Of a DNA stretch of 64,000 nucleotides, positions 1-9,782 are shown in pieces. Source of the DNA: Clostridium sp. 'White wine YQ' (lineage in GTDB: Bacteria > Bacillota > Clostridia > Clostridiales > Clostridiaceae); the NCBI RefSeq assembly GCF_028728205.1, contig NZ_JAQYUU010000005.1:248001-312000 (forward strand), read 5' to 3'. The notes beneath the pieces were generated by a model. It was not told where the DNA came from. It was given only the letters and a program-made list of their open reading frames with translations, and made no database searches. A program made the translations under genes and the position numbers. The stretch's first letter is position 1, and every line of letters begins with the position of its first letter.

Positions 1-764
1 TACTTTCTTAAGTATTTTTCAATTACACTGAATATATAAGCTGCAAGAATAACTCCTAATACTCCACCTAAGCCTGTAGCAATTTGTAAGTCAAATCCAA
101 AAATACTAAAGGTCTTTAATTGAGTTAATGCAGGTGAATATATTAGTAGACCAGCAATACCTCCAATTACACCAGTTCCACCAAACTCTTTAGCTGCATT
201 TATACCAGTAAATACTCCTAAAGCTCCAAATAATAATCCTCCAATAGTTTTTAATAAAATAAACCAGGATGCATTAATAACTCCTTTATCTATTATTCCC
301 GCTGTTGCCATATTTGCTATGACATTTGAAATACCTAAAATTAATCCTGATGAAACGAACCCGGGAATTAATGGAACAAATATATTTCCTACTATTTTAA
401 GGATTTCATGTACCTTTGTATTTTGCTTTTTCTTATATTTATCTTTAGTTTCTTTGGCAAGGTTTTCATTCAATGTAGCATGTTCCCCTTCAGATGATTC
501 TTCCACTGTACCGCCTTTCATTTCAACTAGTTTTCCGAACTCATCCGCTACCTTTTTAACTTTTCCTGGACCTATTACAACTTGTACTGTTTCATTTTGT
601 ATAACTCCAAGAACACCATCAATTTTCTTTAACCCATCAAAGTCTACCTTATCAAGGTCTTTAACTTTAATTCTTAATCTAGTCATACAATTTGCATAAC
701 TAGCTACATTACCACTTCCGTTTACCTTTTTTAAAATCTCCATTGCAAGTTCTAAATTTGTCAT
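1..764 (-). CDS. murP: PTS EIIBC, N-acetylmuramic acid type (3' end outside window)
   Basis: Membrane sugar permease of the phosphotransferase system, probably importing and phosphorylating MurNAc. The N-terminus is an EIIB domain with the phosphocysteine in SYANCMTRLR (Cys26). A charged linker follows, then the beginning of a multi-helix EIIC domain (about residue 125 on), which runs off the window; 254 codons are visible. The start ATG at 762-764 follows a GGGGAG ribosome site. It lies 35 bases downstream of murQ in the same direction, so the two form one operon, and this is the basis for the MurNAc call. EIIB-EIIC proteins for other sugars (sucrose, trehalose) look similar, so the substrate is inferred from context. 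No EIIA domain is visible. Confidence 0.82.
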   Translation of the reverse strand, partial: MTNLELAMEILKKVNGSGNVASYANCMTRLRIKVKDLDKVDFDGLKKIDGVLGVIQNETVQVVIGPGKVKKVADEFGKLVEMKGGTVEESSEGEHATLNENLAKETKDKYKKKQNTKVHEILKIVGNIFVPLIPGFVSSGLILGISNVIANMATAGIIDKGVINASWFILLKTIGGLLFGALGVFTGINAAKEFGGTGVIGGIAGLLIYSPALTQLKTFSIFGFDLQIATGLGGVLGVILAAYIFSVIEKYLRK

Positions 765-799
765 TTTTTACACTCCCCTCTTTAATTGTTTTTTAAGTT

Positions 800-1708
800 T
801 TATTTTAATGATTCTATTGCTTTAGCTATGTAGCCTGAGTTTAGTAATAATAGTTCTTCTGCTTTTTCTTTATCTAAGTTCGAAATAATCATCATAATTG
901 AAAGCTTAACATTATAGTTTGTTTCTTTAAGTATTTCTTCAGCCTTTTCTCTACTAACATCAGTAGCTTGCATTACTATTCTTTTTGCACGTTCTACTAA
1001 CTTTTCATTAGATGGGTTTACATCAACCATAAGATTTCCATATACTTTTCCCATCTTAATCATTACTCCTGTAGATATCATATTTAATACTAGTTTTTGG
1101 GCCGTACCAGCCTTCATTCTAGTTGACCCAGTTACAACTTCCGGACCTACCACTGGTGCTATTGAAATATCAGATATCTTGGCCATTGGTGAATTCGGAT
1201 TGCAAGAAATTGAAATAGTACTAGCGCCTATGCTTCCTGCATATTCTAATCCTCCTATGACATATGGAGTTCTTCCTGATGCTGCGATTCCAACAAAAAC
1301 ATCTTTATTGGTAAATTCAATATCTTTTAAATCCTTTACACAAAGTTCCTTAGAATCTTCTGCTCCCTCTTTTGCTTTAAACATTGCATCTCTTCCACCT
1401 GCGATTAATGCTACTATTACATCATCACCTACACCATAAGTTGGTAAGCATTCTGAAGCATCTAAGACACCTAATCTTCCTGATGTTCCAGCACCACAGT
1501 AAATGAAGCGTCCACCTTCCTTAATCTTGCTTGAAATTAAATCTACAGCATCTGAAATTTTATTTAATTCTTTCTCCACTGCTAATGGAACTGCTTTATC
1601 TTCATTATTAATTAATTTAAGCATTTCTACTGTTGTTACTGAATCTATCTTCTTAGTATTTTCATTTCTTTTTTCTGTTACAAGTATTTCTAAGTTAATA
1701 TCACTCAT
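800..1708 (-). CDS. murQ: N-acetylmuramic acid 6-phosphate etherase
   Basis: Cleaves the D-lactyl ether of MurNAc 6-phosphate to give GlcNAc 6-phosphate and D-lactate, a cytoplasmic step of peptidoglycan recycling. The 302-residue length is normal for the family. The SIS-type sugar phosphate fold is recognisable from [17 protein letters not shown] (residues 70-86) and [11 protein letters not shown]. By family similarity the acidic residues in DASE (Glu86) and EGAED (about 114-117) are the catalytic ones. GGGGGTG precedes the ATG. It is first gene of an operon with the PTS IIBC gene, with a promoter overlapped by a palindromic operator at 1753-1767. Confidence 0.96.
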   Translation of the reverse strand: MSDINLEILVTEKRNENTKKIDSVTTVEMLKLINNEDKAVPLAVEKELNKISDAVDLISSKIKEGGRFIYCGAGTSGRLGVLDASECLPTYGVGDDVIVALIAGGRDAMFKAKEGAEDSKELCVKDLKDIEFTNKDVFVGIAASGRTPYVIGGLEYAGSIGASTISISCNPNSPMAKISDISIAPVVGPEVVTGSTRMKAGTAQKLVLNMISTGVMIKMGKVYGNLMVDVNPSNEKLVERAKRIVMQATDVSREKAEEILKETNYNVKLSIMMIISNLDKEKAEELLLLNSGYIAKAIESLK

Positions 1709-1740
1709 TTTTTCACCCCCGTTTATTGTTCTTATTTATA

Positions 1741-1768
1741 ATTATATACCTTTGAAATAATATTTCAA
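1741..1768 (-). promoter_or_regulatory. murQ promoter, -35 and -10
   Basis: On the minus strand TTGAAA (1763-1768) and TATAAT (1741-1746) are separated by 16 bases, 33 bases upstream of the murQ ATG. The MurR-type palindrome lies inside this promoter, which predicts repression when the regulator is bound. Confidence 0.72.
1753..1767. promoter_or_regulatory. MurR/RpiR-type operator 1
   Basis: TGAAATAATATTTCA is a perfect 7-1-7 palindrome inside the murQ promoter. The same palindrome, read from the other strand, recurs at 1849-1863. The adjacent RpiR-family gene is the obvious binding protein; the assignment is inference. Confidence 0.65.
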
Positions 1769-1810
1769 GTATTTTTATTATTTTTTGAAATTTTATTTTA
1801 TATTATGTAA

Positions 1811-1847
1811 AAAGAATGCACCTTCAGCTTAATTTCTGAAGATGCTT
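1811..1847 (-). terminator. Terminator of the murR-like gene
   Basis: A minus-strand stem GCATCTTCAG/CTGAAGGTGC is followed by ATTCTTTTT. It ends the regulator transcript and separates it from the murQ promoter. Confidence 0.7.
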
Positions 1848-1848
1848 T

Positions 1849-1863
1849 TGAAATATTATTTCA
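1849..1863. promoter_or_regulatory. MurR/RpiR-type operator 2
   Basis: TGAAATATTATTTCA has the same half-sites as operator 1. It overlaps the stop codon (1856-1858) of the regulator gene, 96 bases from operator 1 centre to centre, a spacing that could allow looping by an RpiR oligomer. Confidence 0.55.
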
Positions 1864-2695
1864 GTTTTTCTACTGCTTTTCGAGTTTCTAGTAAACTATT
1901 TTCAACCTTATCTAAGTTATCAATTGCAACACCTAAAAATAATGTATCTGTTATTATAAGCTGAGCCACCCTTGAAGATATTGCACCAAAACGAATCTGT
2001 TTTTCTGCATTAGGTACCTTTAATGATATATCACTCATACTAGAAAGAGGATTTTTATTACAGCTAGTAATTGCTATAGCTTTTGCTCCTTTTTCGATTG
2101 CTATAGATATACTTTCATTTACTTCCTTTGTTTTTCCTCCATAAGATATTCCTATTGCCACATCTTTTTCTGTTATGTGAACTGAGGATGCTAATTGCAA
2201 GTGGCTATCCATAAAATAAACTACTCGTTTATTTATTCTAGCAAGTTTATACATGAAGTCCATGGCCACCAATGACGATGCCCCTACTCCAAATAGATAT
2301 ACATTTTCTGCTTTACGTATTATATCTATGGCTTCTTCTAGATCTTTAAAGTTTATTAATCCTTGAGTTTCTTTTATTGATGTGACAGCTTTATTAACTA
2401 ATTTATCAGTAATATCTATAATTGAGTCCTCGGAAGATATTATTGCATCAAAATTATCTTCATAGTTATTAGTAATTGTTTTAGCAATTTCTATCTTAAG
2501 TTCTCCAAAACCGCCAAAACCAAGTTTTCTAGAAAACCTTACTACAGAGGCTGCAGAGGTTTCTGTTCTTTCGGCCAATTGCTGCGCTGAGAAGTTAATC
2601 ACTTCTTCAGGGTTCTGTAATATATAATCACTTATTTTTTGTTCTGCCTGGGTAAACTCTGTTGCATACTGCTTTATACGTACATAAAATCCCAT
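1856..2695 (-). CDS. murR: RpiR-family regulator, MurR-like
   Basis: Transcription factor with an N-terminal RpiR helix-turn-helix (about residues 1-77, including AERTETSAASVVRFSRKLGF) and a C-terminal SIS sugar phosphate-binding domain (about 125-255, including GVGASS and GISYGGKTKEV). At 279 residues it has normal length. The ATG follows AGGAGG. It lies directly upstream of murQ-murP and carries matching palindromes at its end and in the murQ promoter, so it most likely senses MurNAc 6-phosphate. The ligand and the sign of control are inferred; activating RpiR proteins are also known. Confidence 0.85.
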   Translation of the reverse strand: MGFYVRIKQYATEFTQAEQKISDYILQNPEEVINFSAQQLAERTETSAASVVRFSRKLGFGGFGELKIEIAKTITNNYEDNFDAIISSEDSIIDITDKLVNKAVTSIKETQGLINFKDLEEAIDIIRKAENVYLFGVGASSLVAMDFMYKLARINKRVVYFMDSHLQLASSVHITEKDVAIGISYGGKTKEVNESISIAIEKGAKAIAITSCNKNPLSSMSDISLKVPNAEKQIRFGAISSRVAQLIITDTLFLGVAIDNLDKVENSLLETRKAVEKLK

Positions 2696-3005
2696 AATAT
2701 CCTCCTGGAATTTATAAATTATTGTTATTTGAAAAGTTTAATATTTAACTCATTTTATCATACCATGACCTTTTTTGTATATTTCTGATTTCTTTATTTA
2801 ATACTATTTTTAAAGGTCTTTGTATTTCTTATCTTATTTTCATATCCTCTTCACATAAAATTCATATCCTTAAACTATTATGTTCTTGACGATTATTCGT
2901 TTGATAATTTTTTCGGAATTTCACTTTATCTACTATAAGTTTTGACATAGAAATGAAACAAATTTCGATTATACTTTTTTTAGATGCAATACAGGAGGAT
3001 ATTTT
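2696..3005. other. Divergent intergenic region murR-like / acyltransferase
   Basis: 310 bases without a gene. On the plus strand TTGACA at 2942-2947 is visible, but the best TATACT (2970-2975) is 22 bases away, too far for a standard promoter. GAAAT and ATTTC half-sites lie between them. AGGAGG for the plus gene is at 2994-2999. I see no RNA gene. Confidence 0.4.
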
Positions 3006-4016
3006 ATGAATAAGAGAATTGAGTACTTAGACATAGCAAAAGGAATATTAATAATTACAGTAATTTTATCTCATAGCCCTTTCGAGTATGCCCAATATAT
3101 GTATTGGTTTCACATGCCTGCATTCTTTATAATTAGTGGGTTACTTTATAGGGATGGAATTAACTTCAAAACTCAATTTCTGAAATTTTATATACCATAT
3201 ATTTGTTTTTCAGCTATTGATATAATCTTTGATTTTTTAATTTCTCCTGATATGATTTCATTAAGTAACTTTATTCAATCTTTTAACAATCATATATATA
3301 GTGGTAAAGCAGCCTGGGGAGTTTTTTGGTTTATACCTGTATTATTAATAAGTAAGTTTATATTTTCAAAATTAAAAACTCATTTTAAAACACCTTATGT
3401 TGTTGCAATAATCGCTATTGGATACATAGCTGCCCATATATATTCAATGAAGGTTATTCCAAATCAAATAACAGATATAACTGATAGATACTGGTATCCC
3501 CTAGACATTGATGTAGTTCCTATAGCAATAGCATATTACTCCATAGGTTTTTATTCAAAGAATATTCTGCAATACTTAGTTACAAAATCAGCTATGATTA
3601 TTAGCGGGATTATGTGCTTCATTTTATTTCATATAAATTCTACTCAGAATATTTATTATTATATGAATATTAAAGATTCCTACTTTAAATCTATCCAATG
3701 GGATTTAATATATCCTTTATGCTTTACAATATTTATACTTGCATTTAGTAATAATTTATACAATGGTCGTTTAAAAAGATTCCTTAATTATTGTGGCAAA
3801 AACTCATTAATTATTATGTATCTACATCGTCCAGTTGGTAATTTACTTTTAGATAAAATTCCTTCTTTAGGCTGGGTAAGTTTCACAGTTGCTGGTTTAA
3901 GTTTCGCATTGTTATTTACTTATGTAATTGACAAACATAATATAACAAAAACCTTATTTAAAGGAATTTTACCTGAAGGAGGATTACATTTATCATTAAG
4001 CAACTCTCATTCTTAA
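3006..4016 (+). CDS. Membrane acyltransferase, acyltransferase-3 family
   Basis: Integral membrane acyltransferase of the family that O-acylates surface sugars, using an acyl donor from the cytoplasm. The N-terminal signature RIEYLDIAKGILIITVILSH, with the conserved His of the family near residue 22, is followed by about ten hydrophobic helices through FSFALLFTYVID; 336 residues is typical for stand-alone members. There is no extracytoplasmic SGNH domain, so it is not an OatA-type full-length enzyme. AGGAGG lies 7 bases before the ATG. It is a single-gene unit closed by the hairpin at 4049-4078. The acceptor is unknown. Confidence 0.8.
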   Translation: MNKRIEYLDIAKGILIITVILSHSPFEYAQYMYWFHMPAFFIISGLLYRDGINFKTQFLKFYIPYICFSAIDIIFDFLISPDMISLSNFIQSFNNHIYSGKAAWGVFWFIPVLLISKFIFSKLKTHFKTPYVVAIIAIGYIAAHIYSMKVIPNQITDITDRYWYPLDIDVVPIAIAYYSIGFYSKNILQYLVTKSAMIISGIMCFILFHINSTQNIYYYMNIKDSYFKSIQWDLIYPLCFTIFILAFSNNLYNGRLKRFLNYCGKNSLIIMYLHRPVGNLLLDKIPSLGWVSFTVAGLSFALLFTYVIDKHNITKTLFKGILPEGGLHLSLSNSHS

Positions 4017-4048
4017 GATGCATTAATTGTAACCTAATAGATAATATA

Positions 4049-4078
4049 AAAAAATGGAAGGCAAGCCTTCCATTTTTT
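4049..4078. terminator. Bidirectional terminator
   Basis: GGAAGGC/GCCTTCC stem with a two-base loop, flanked by A-run and T-run, between the convergent acyltransferase and uvrB genes. Confidence 0.85.
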
Positions 4079-4088
4079 ATACTTCTAC

Positions 4089-6062
4089 TTATTTTGATTC
4101 TAAACTCTTTATCATATCTCTTAGTTCAGCTGCTCTTTCAAATTGAAGATTCTTAGCTGCCTCTGCCATTTCAGCTTTATATTTTTTAATAAGTTTCTTT
4201 GGATCTTCTATTCTTTCCTCTAAAGATAATGCTGCTATGCTATAAGTTTCTTGTTCCTCTGCACTCTTAGTTGCTTCAATAACATCTCTAACATCTTTAA
4301 TAATAGTTTGAGGAGTAATTCCATGTTCTTCATTGTACTTCATTTGAATTTCTCTTCTTCTATTAGTTTCTTTTAATGCCTTATCCATAGCATTTGTTAT
4401 TCTATCTGCATACATAATAACCTTTGATTCAGAATTTCTTGCAGCTCTTCCTATTGTTTGTATTAATGAAGTTTCTGAACGAAGGAATCCTTCTTTATCA
4501 GCATCTAATATTGCCACTAAGGCAACTTCAGGTATATCTAACCCTTCTCTTAATAAATTAATACCTACAAGAACATCCACTTCTCCTAGTCTTAAACTTC
4601 TTATGATTTTCATTCTTTCAATCGTATCTATATCAGAATGCATATAGGTAGTTTTAACTCCTAAATCCTTCATATACTTAGTTAAGTCCTCAGCCATCCT
4701 CTTTGTTAATGTTGTTACTAGAACTCTAAAGCCTTTACTTATTGTTTCATTAATTTGAGCATAAAGATCATCTATTTGTCCTTCTACAGGCCTTACTTCA
4801 ACTACAGGGTCTAGTAATCCAGTAGGTCTTATTATTTGTTCTGCTATATTAGTTGAATGATCAATTTCATAAGCTGCAGGAGTTGCTGATACAAATACAA
4901 CTTGATTTATTTTTTCTTCGAATTCTTCAAATTTCAATGGTCTGTTATCATAAGCACAAGGCAATCTAAACCCATACTCTACCAAGGATTCTTTTCTACT
5001 TCTATCCCCTGCATACATCGCTCTTACTTGAGGAAGTGTTACATGGGACTCATCTATAAATAATAAATAATCTTCTGGGAAATAATCTATTAATGTTTTA
5101 GGTGAAGTTCCAGGAGCTCTTCCATCCAAAATTCTAGAGTAGTTTTCTATTCCAGTACAATATCCCATTTCCCTTATCATTTCTATATCAAAATTTGTTC
5201 TCTGTTTTAGTCTTTGGGCTTCAAGCAATTTTCCCTCTGCATTAAGCACTTTTAATCTTTCCTCTAATTCCTGTTCTATAATTCCTAATGCAACTTCTAA
5301 CTTACTAGAAGATGTAGCAAAGTGGGATGCTGGGAATATAGATACATGCTTTCTCTCACCCAAAATTTTACCTGTAAGAACATCAAATTCTCTAATTCGG
5401 TCAATCTCATCTCCAAAGAATTCAATTCTTATACCCTTGTTTGAAGAAGATGCAGGAATAATATCCAACGAATCTCCTCTAACTCTAAAGGTTCCTCTTG
5501 CAAAATCTATATCATTTCTTTCATATTGAATCTCTATAAGCTTTCTTATTATTTCATCTCTTTCCTTTTCCATACCAGTTCTCAATGAAATTGTAAGTGT
5601 TTTATATTCCTCTGGATTTCCTAATCCGTATATACATGAAACTGAGGCAACAATTATAACATCTCTTCTCTCAAAAAGTGCTGAAGTTGCAGAGTGACGT
5701 AACTTATCTATCTCATCATTTATTGAAGCATCCTTTTCTATAAAGGTATCCGTTTGTGGGACATATGCTTCTGGCTGATAATAATCGTAATAGGATACAA
5801 AATATTCAACTATGCTGTCTGGGAAAAACTCTTTAAACTCTCCGCAAAGTTGAGCTGCTAGTGTTTTATTGTGCGCTAATATTAAGGTAGGTCTCTGTAC
5901 CCTTTCTATTATGTTCGCCATTGTAAAAGTTTTTCCTGACCCAGTTACTCCAAGAAGTGTCTGACCCCTATCTCCATTATTTAATGCATTAACTATACTA
6001 TCTATAGCCTCTGGCTGGTCTCCTGTCGGCTTAAATTTTGATTCTATTTTAAACTTTCCCAT
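4089..6062 (-). CDS. uvrB: Excinuclease ABC subunit B
   Basis: Damage-verification helicase of nucleotide excision repair, working with UvrA and UvrC. The 657 residues show Walker A GVTGSGKT (38-45), the beta-hairpin region [18 protein letters not shown], the DESH Walker B motif, helicase motif [12 protein letters not shown] and a C-terminal UVR domain (about 620-655) for UvrC contact. The ATG follows GGAGG. uvrA is not downstream within this window: the next unit is the convergent acyltransferase. A LexA-type box lies right upstream. Confidence 0.98.
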   Translation of the reverse strand: MGKFKIESKFKPTGDQPEAIDSIVNALNNGDRGQTLLGVTGSGKTFTMANIIERVQRPTLILAHNKTLAAQLCGEFKEFFPDSIVEYFVSYYDYYQPEAYVPQTDTFIEKDASINDEIDKLRHSATSALFERRDVIIVASVSCIYGLGNPEEYKTLTISLRTGMEKERDEIIRKLIEIQYERNDIDFARGTFRVRGDSLDIIPASSSNKGIRIEFFGDEIDRIREFDVLTGKILGERKHVSIFPASHFATSSSKLEVALGIIEQELEERLKVLNAEGKLLEAQRLKQRTNFDIEMIREMGYCTGIENYSRILDGRAPGTSPKTLIDYFPEDYLLFIDESHVTLPQVRAMYAGDRSRKESLVEYGFRLPCAYDNRPLKFEEFEEKINQVVFVSATPAAYEIDHSTNIAEQIIRPTGLLDPVVEVRPVEGQIDDLYAQINETISKGFRVLVTTLTKRMAEDLTKYMKDLGVKTTYMHSDIDTIERMKIIRSLRLGEVDVLVGINLLREGLDIPEVALVAILDADKEGFLRSETSLIQTIGRAARNSESKVIMYADRITNAMDKALKETNRRREIQMKYNEEHGITPQTIIKDVRDVIEATKSAEEQETYSIAALSLEERIEDPKKLIKKYKAEMAEAAKNLQFERAAELRDMIKSLESK

Positions 6063-6074
6063 AACCGCCTCCTA

Positions 6075-6088
6075 CGAACATTTGTTTG
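6075..6088. promoter_or_regulatory. LexA (SOS) box upstream of uvrB
   Basis: CGAACATTTGTTTG fits the Gram-positive LexA consensus CGAAC-N4-GTTCG with one change in the second half-site. It lies between the AT-rich -10 region (TATAAA near 6100) and the ribosome site of uvrB, a normal position for SOS repression. Confidence 0.75.
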
Positions 6089-6162
6089 TGTAAATATATT
6101 TTATACCTTTAATTATTGCCAGTCAACTTATAAAATGACGTACTTAAATAAAAAATGTAAGC

Positions 6163-6205
6163 TTAAAATAATACTAAAGGGTTTTAAGTTCTCTATAAAA
6201 ACCCT
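6163..6205 (-). terminator. Probable terminator of the ftsEX-ctpB-minJ unit
   Basis: On the minus strand AGGGTTTT and AAAACCCT pair around a 10-base loop, followed by TTAGTATTATTTT. The stem is short and AT-rich. Confidence 0.45.
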
Positions 6206-6251
6206 ATACCACATATTTCAAGCCTACATAAACTACTTTTATTAATTTTAA

Positions 6252-7520
6252 CTATTCATCATCTTTTTTCTTTTTTATATTTTCTAATATCTCTTGAAAA
6301 TCATTATTTAACTTAACCACTTGTTCTTCTTTTACCATCTTAGGGACTAATACTACTCCTATTCTCCTATTTTCATCAGGAGTAATTGTAAAGTCATGAA
6401 ACGTTCCATTTAGTTTCTTTATTCTTAATTTTATATCTAAATAACTTTCCCTTATTATTTTGTAAATATCAAGTTCACTTTGAATATATTCTTCATTAAC
6501 TTTTATAATTTTATCTCCGCTTCTTATCCCTAGCTTAGAAGCTTGAGAACTAGGGGAAACTTCAAGAATACATATACCTTGATCATCACTTATGTACATA
6601 GGCGCTGATTTTGCTTCTATACTATTCGAAAGTCTTATCATAACTTCATGTGCTAATGGAGCAAAAATAACCACAATAATCTCTCCAATTAGACCTACCC
6701 TACAAAGCTGAGATACTAAAACTAGAATCATTCCATAACATAAAATGAATATTCCTGACATCACTGCTTTTTTTCGTTTGCTCTTAGTGAAAGTAATAGA
6801 TGAATAACCTATCATCCCATAAAAAGGGAATAACCCCACTACTGCCATCTTCAAAAATTCTAAGGTAGAGTTATGATTTAAAAGTGGCCACCAATTAGGC
6901 GTATTAATAGATTCAGTACCAAACTGAGATGTCGAACTAGTAATAATCATAAAAATAGCTATAGGTAAGGCCCAATATCTATTTAGGGCAAATCCGCCAA
7001 ATATTCTCCCACTCTTATTAGTAAACACAGGAATAGCACCTCTGCTACCATCAAACATAACAAGTAATCCTTCAACAATATGAAGTATACCCACAAAAAT
7101 CATAAGATTGATTATACTTATATTTATTGGAGCTTTATCTCCATATATTTGATAAAGTATAATACTAATTATCCCTAATATTGAACCGCTATATGAAAAG
7201 CATACAAACTTTGGTCTATAAATCATCAATAAGATTGATAGTAAAAATACCCACTCAATTCCTGATTTTTCACCAAATAATACTCCTGAATAGCTTAATA
7301 TTAAACTGCCAATAGCTCCTGCAAAAATTCCAAGTACAATCTGAGACAATGTAAGTTCTAGGGGAGAGTTAATACTCTCCCCTATTATCATTTTTTGCAT
7401 CAATGATACTTTTCTATTTTTAAAATAAAACATTACCCCGAGTAATATGAGCACAAAAAACATATACGGCCCAAATATTGCATAAGCTACAGATCTCAAT
7501 GTATACATAGTCAGATCCAT
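6252..7520 (-). CDS. minJ: Multi-pass membrane protein with C-terminal PDZ domain, MinJ-like
   Basis: 422 residues with about seven hydrophobic helices (residues 10-300) and a C-terminal PDZ domain (about 310-395, including GICILEVSPSSQASKLGIRSGDKIIKV, with the carboxylate loop replaced by GICI). B. subtilis MinJ, the bridge between DivIVA and MinD, has the same topology and the same place between ctpB and uvrB. I chose the ATG at 7520 because the longer TTG start (7529) is one base from AGGAGG. It begins 14 bases after ctpB. The division role is inferred from synteny. Confidence 0.62.
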   Translation of the reverse strand: MDLTMYTLRSVAYAIFGPYMFFVLILLGVMFYFKNRKVSLMQKMIIGESINSPLELTLSQIVLGIFAGAIGSLILSYSGVLFGEKSGIEWVFLLSILLMIYRPKFVCFSYSGSILGIISIILYQIYGDKAPINISIINLMIFVGILHIVEGLLVMFDGSRGAIPVFTNKSGRIFGGFALNRYWALPIAIFMIITSSTSQFGTESINTPNWWPLLNHNSTLEFLKMAVVGLFPFYGMIGYSSITFTKSKRKKAVMSGIFILCYGMILVLVSQLCRVGLIGEIIVVIFAPLAHEVMIRLSNSIEAKSAPMYISDDQGICILEVSPSSQASKLGIRSGDKIIKVNEEYIQSELDIYKIIRESYLDIKLRIKKLNGTFHDFTITPDENRRIGVVLVPKMVKEEQVVKLNNDFQEILENIKKKKDDE

Positions 7521-7534
7521 AGTCTTCAATCCTC

Positions 7535-8791
7535 CTATTTAAGTTTTTCTCTAATTACATCCAAAGCTTTTTCAAACTGAGGATCTTTACTTCTATTATA
7601 TGGGCTTGTTTGCAACTCTTTTGGATATTCTACTTGTATATCCGGCATAATACCTGTTTTATGAATATTATTTCCATTAGGAGTATACCATTTAGATATT
7701 GTTACTTTTAATAAAGTCCCATCATTCATTTCTATTGGACTCTGTACAACACCTTTTCCAAAAGTTTTAGTACCAACTAAAGTAGCTGCCTTATAATCTT
7801 TAAGCGCTCCTGATACTATTTCTGCCGCTGAAGCCGTTCCTTCATCTGTAAGTACAACTAAAGGAGTATTAATGAAATTACCACCCTTAGATACTGATTT
7901 TTCCTCATTATTATATTTATCTTTAGTGGACACTATTACTTTACTCTTATCAATAAATTGTGAAACTACATTAACTGCTGTACTTAAGTATCCACCGGGA
8001 TTGCCTCTAAGATCTAGTATTATCCCTTTCATTCCCTTTGACTTTAAGGAATTTAAGGTATCAATAAATTCCTTATCCGTATGTTCATCAAAAGAAGATA
8101 TGGATACTAATGCAATTCCATTTTCAATTATTTCACCTTTAACAGATTTTACTGAAATAGTATCTCTTGTTAATGTTAAATCAAAAGTTCCCTTACCTTC
8201 TCTACTTAGGGTAAGTTTAACTTTAGTTCCCTTTTCTCCTCTTATCATTGCAACGGCTTTATCATATTCTTTTGCTGTAACATCCTTATCATCTACCTTA
8301 AGAATTATATCACCTTTTACAACTCCTGCTTTTTCTGCTGGTGACCCTTCTATAGGCGAAACAACAACGAGATTGTTATCTTTAATATCTAATTGTATTC
8401 CAACACCCGAAAAATTCCCTTGCATCTTTCCCATAAAGTCACTTGCTTCTTCTTTTGTCATATATACTGTATATGGATCATCAAGTGCCGCTGTCATACC
8501 TTTAATTGCTCCATCAAGAAGCTTGTTATCATCAATTTGTCCATCATACTTTTTGTATAACTCATCTCTTATAGCAAAAAGTTTCTTATATTTGTCTATA
8601 TCATTTATATTCTGAAAATCTTTTGCTAAACTCCCTCCAACTCCAGGAAGTGATATTCCACTAAAAGCCATTTTATTCCCTAAGAATAAAGATAATGCAT
8701 TACTTCCGATAAATAGAACTATAAGTAAAGCAATAGCAATAATCTTAAATGTCTTAGAACTTACCCTTTTATTATTATGATTATCTTCCAT
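7535..8791 (-). CDS. ctpB: Carboxy-terminal processing protease, S41 family
   Basis: Secreted or membrane-anchored serine protease. The 418 residues hold one N-terminal membrane helix (about 16-38), a PDZ domain (about 128-200, beginning SGVGIQL) and the S41 catalytic domain with Ser321 in GTASAAEI and Lys346 in FGKGVVQ; the 25-residue Ser-Lys spacing is the one found in tail-specific proteases. GGAGG precedes the ATG. It sits between ftsX and the minJ-like gene as in B. subtilis, where CtpB cleaves SpoIVFA and SpoIVFB regulators during sporulation. Whether this copy has that target cannot be told. Confidence 0.92.
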   Translation of the reverse strand: MEDNHNNKRVSSKTFKIIAIALLIVLFIGSNALSLFLGNKMAFSGISLPGVGGSLAKDFQNINDIDKYKKLFAIRDELYKKYDGQIDDNKLLDGAIKGMTAALDDPYTVYMTKEEASDFMGKMQGNFSGVGIQLDIKDNNLVVVSPIEGSPAEKAGVVKGDIILKVDDKDVTAKEYDKAVAMIRGEKGTKVKLTLSREGKGTFDLTLTRDTISVKSVKGEIIENGIALVSISSFDEHTDKEFIDTLNSLKSKGMKGIILDLRGNPGGYLSTAVNVVSQFIDKSKVIVSTKDKYNNEEKSVSKGGNFINTPLVVLTDEGTASAAEIVSGALKDYKAATLVGTKTFGKGVVQSPIEMNDGTLLKVTISKWYTPNGNNIHKTGIMPDIQVEYPKELQTSPYNRSKDPQFEKALDVIREKLK

Positions 8792-8891
8792 CCTTTGCCT
8801 CCATTCATAACCCTAATTTAAATTATACCCAGGTTTATATTATATTTTCATTATGGGGCATAATATGATAAAATTAATAATTTTTTTAATT

Positions 8892-9782
8892 TTATACGAC
8901 TAAGAACTTTCTTAGGGCAATTATACTACCAAAGGCACCTATAAGAATTCCACCTAATATAAATTCCCATGACATAGTGCTTAAAACATAGTATGGACTA
9001 ACTAAACTTACTGTAATTAATTGTTTAGATAATAATGAGAATAGTGCTTTATACGAAAAAAACAATATTATGTTTGACATTATAGCTCCCACTAATCCAA
9101 TAATCACGCCTTCTATGATAAATGGCCATCTTATAAACCAATCAGTAGCTCCAACAAATTTCATTATACCAATTTCTCTTCTTCTTGAAAAAACTGTTAA
9201 TTTTATAGTATTAATTATTAAGAATAATGAAACTGCTACTAATATTACAAATAAGGCTACACCAACCCATCTTACTGCTTTAGTAAATGAAGAAATCTTA
9301 TTTATAACATCTTGGTCATTTCCAATATTCTCTACACCTGTCATACTGCTTACTGAATTTGCTACATCTTTGGCATATTCAGGTTTTTCAAGTGTAACTA
9401 GAAAAGATGCTGGTAATGGATTTGTATCACTATTATATCCATTAAGCAAATCTTTATATTCATTTAATTGATCTTTAAATTTATCTAACGCTTCTTCCTT
9501 TGATTCATAATTTACATCTTTAACCCCAGTTTGTTCCTTCAACTTAATCTGAACATCTCTTTGGTCCATCATAGTTATATCATCTTTTAAGAATACTTTA
9601 ATCTCTACCTTTGACTCTATATCTTGCACACCTTTTCCAACGTTTAGTGCTGCTAATAAGAATACTCCAAATATTAATAAAGTCATTAATACAGTTGCCA
9701 TTGAGGCTAAACTTATGGTTCTATTTCTTCTTATACTCTTAAATGCATCTACTATAAAATATTTAATACTACTTAATTTCAT
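8892..9782 (-). CDS. ftsX: Cell division ABC transporter permease FtsX
   Basis: Membrane partner of FtsE; the complex transmits ATP hydrolysis to extracellular peptidoglycan hydrolases. The 296 residues have a helix at about 22-46, a large extracytoplasmic loop (about 50-170) and three C-terminal helices (about 172-195, 222-245, 268-290), the standard FtsX topology. It overlaps the end of ftsE by 14 bases, so the two are translationally coupled. GAGAGGTAGG precedes the ATG. Confidence 0.96.
   Translation of the reverse strand: MKLSSIKYFIVDAFKSIRRNRTISLASMATVLMTLLIFGVFLLAALNVGKGVQDIESKVEIKVFLKDDITMMDQRDVQIKLKEQTGVKDVNYESKEEALDKFKDQLNEYKDLLNGYNSDTNPLPASFLVTLEKPEYAKDVANSVSSMTGVENIGNDQDVINKISSFTKAVRWVGVALFVILVAVSLFLIINTIKLTVFSRRREIGIMKFVGATDWFIRWPFIIEGVIIGLVGAIMSNIILFFSYKALFSLLSKQLITVSLVSPYYVLSTMSWEFILGGILIGAFGSIIALRKFLVV

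Noticed and set aside
319..699. 126-codon frame opposite the PTS IIBC gene
   Set aside because: Shadow of the real minus-strand gene, whose EIIB motif and ribosome site are clear.
2942..2975. TTGACA and TATACT as promoter of the acyltransferase gene
   Set aside because: The spacer is 22 bases, too long for a standard promoter.
7872..8615. 247-codon frame opposite ctpB
   Set aside because: Shadow frame; ctpB has intact catalytic residues on the other strand.
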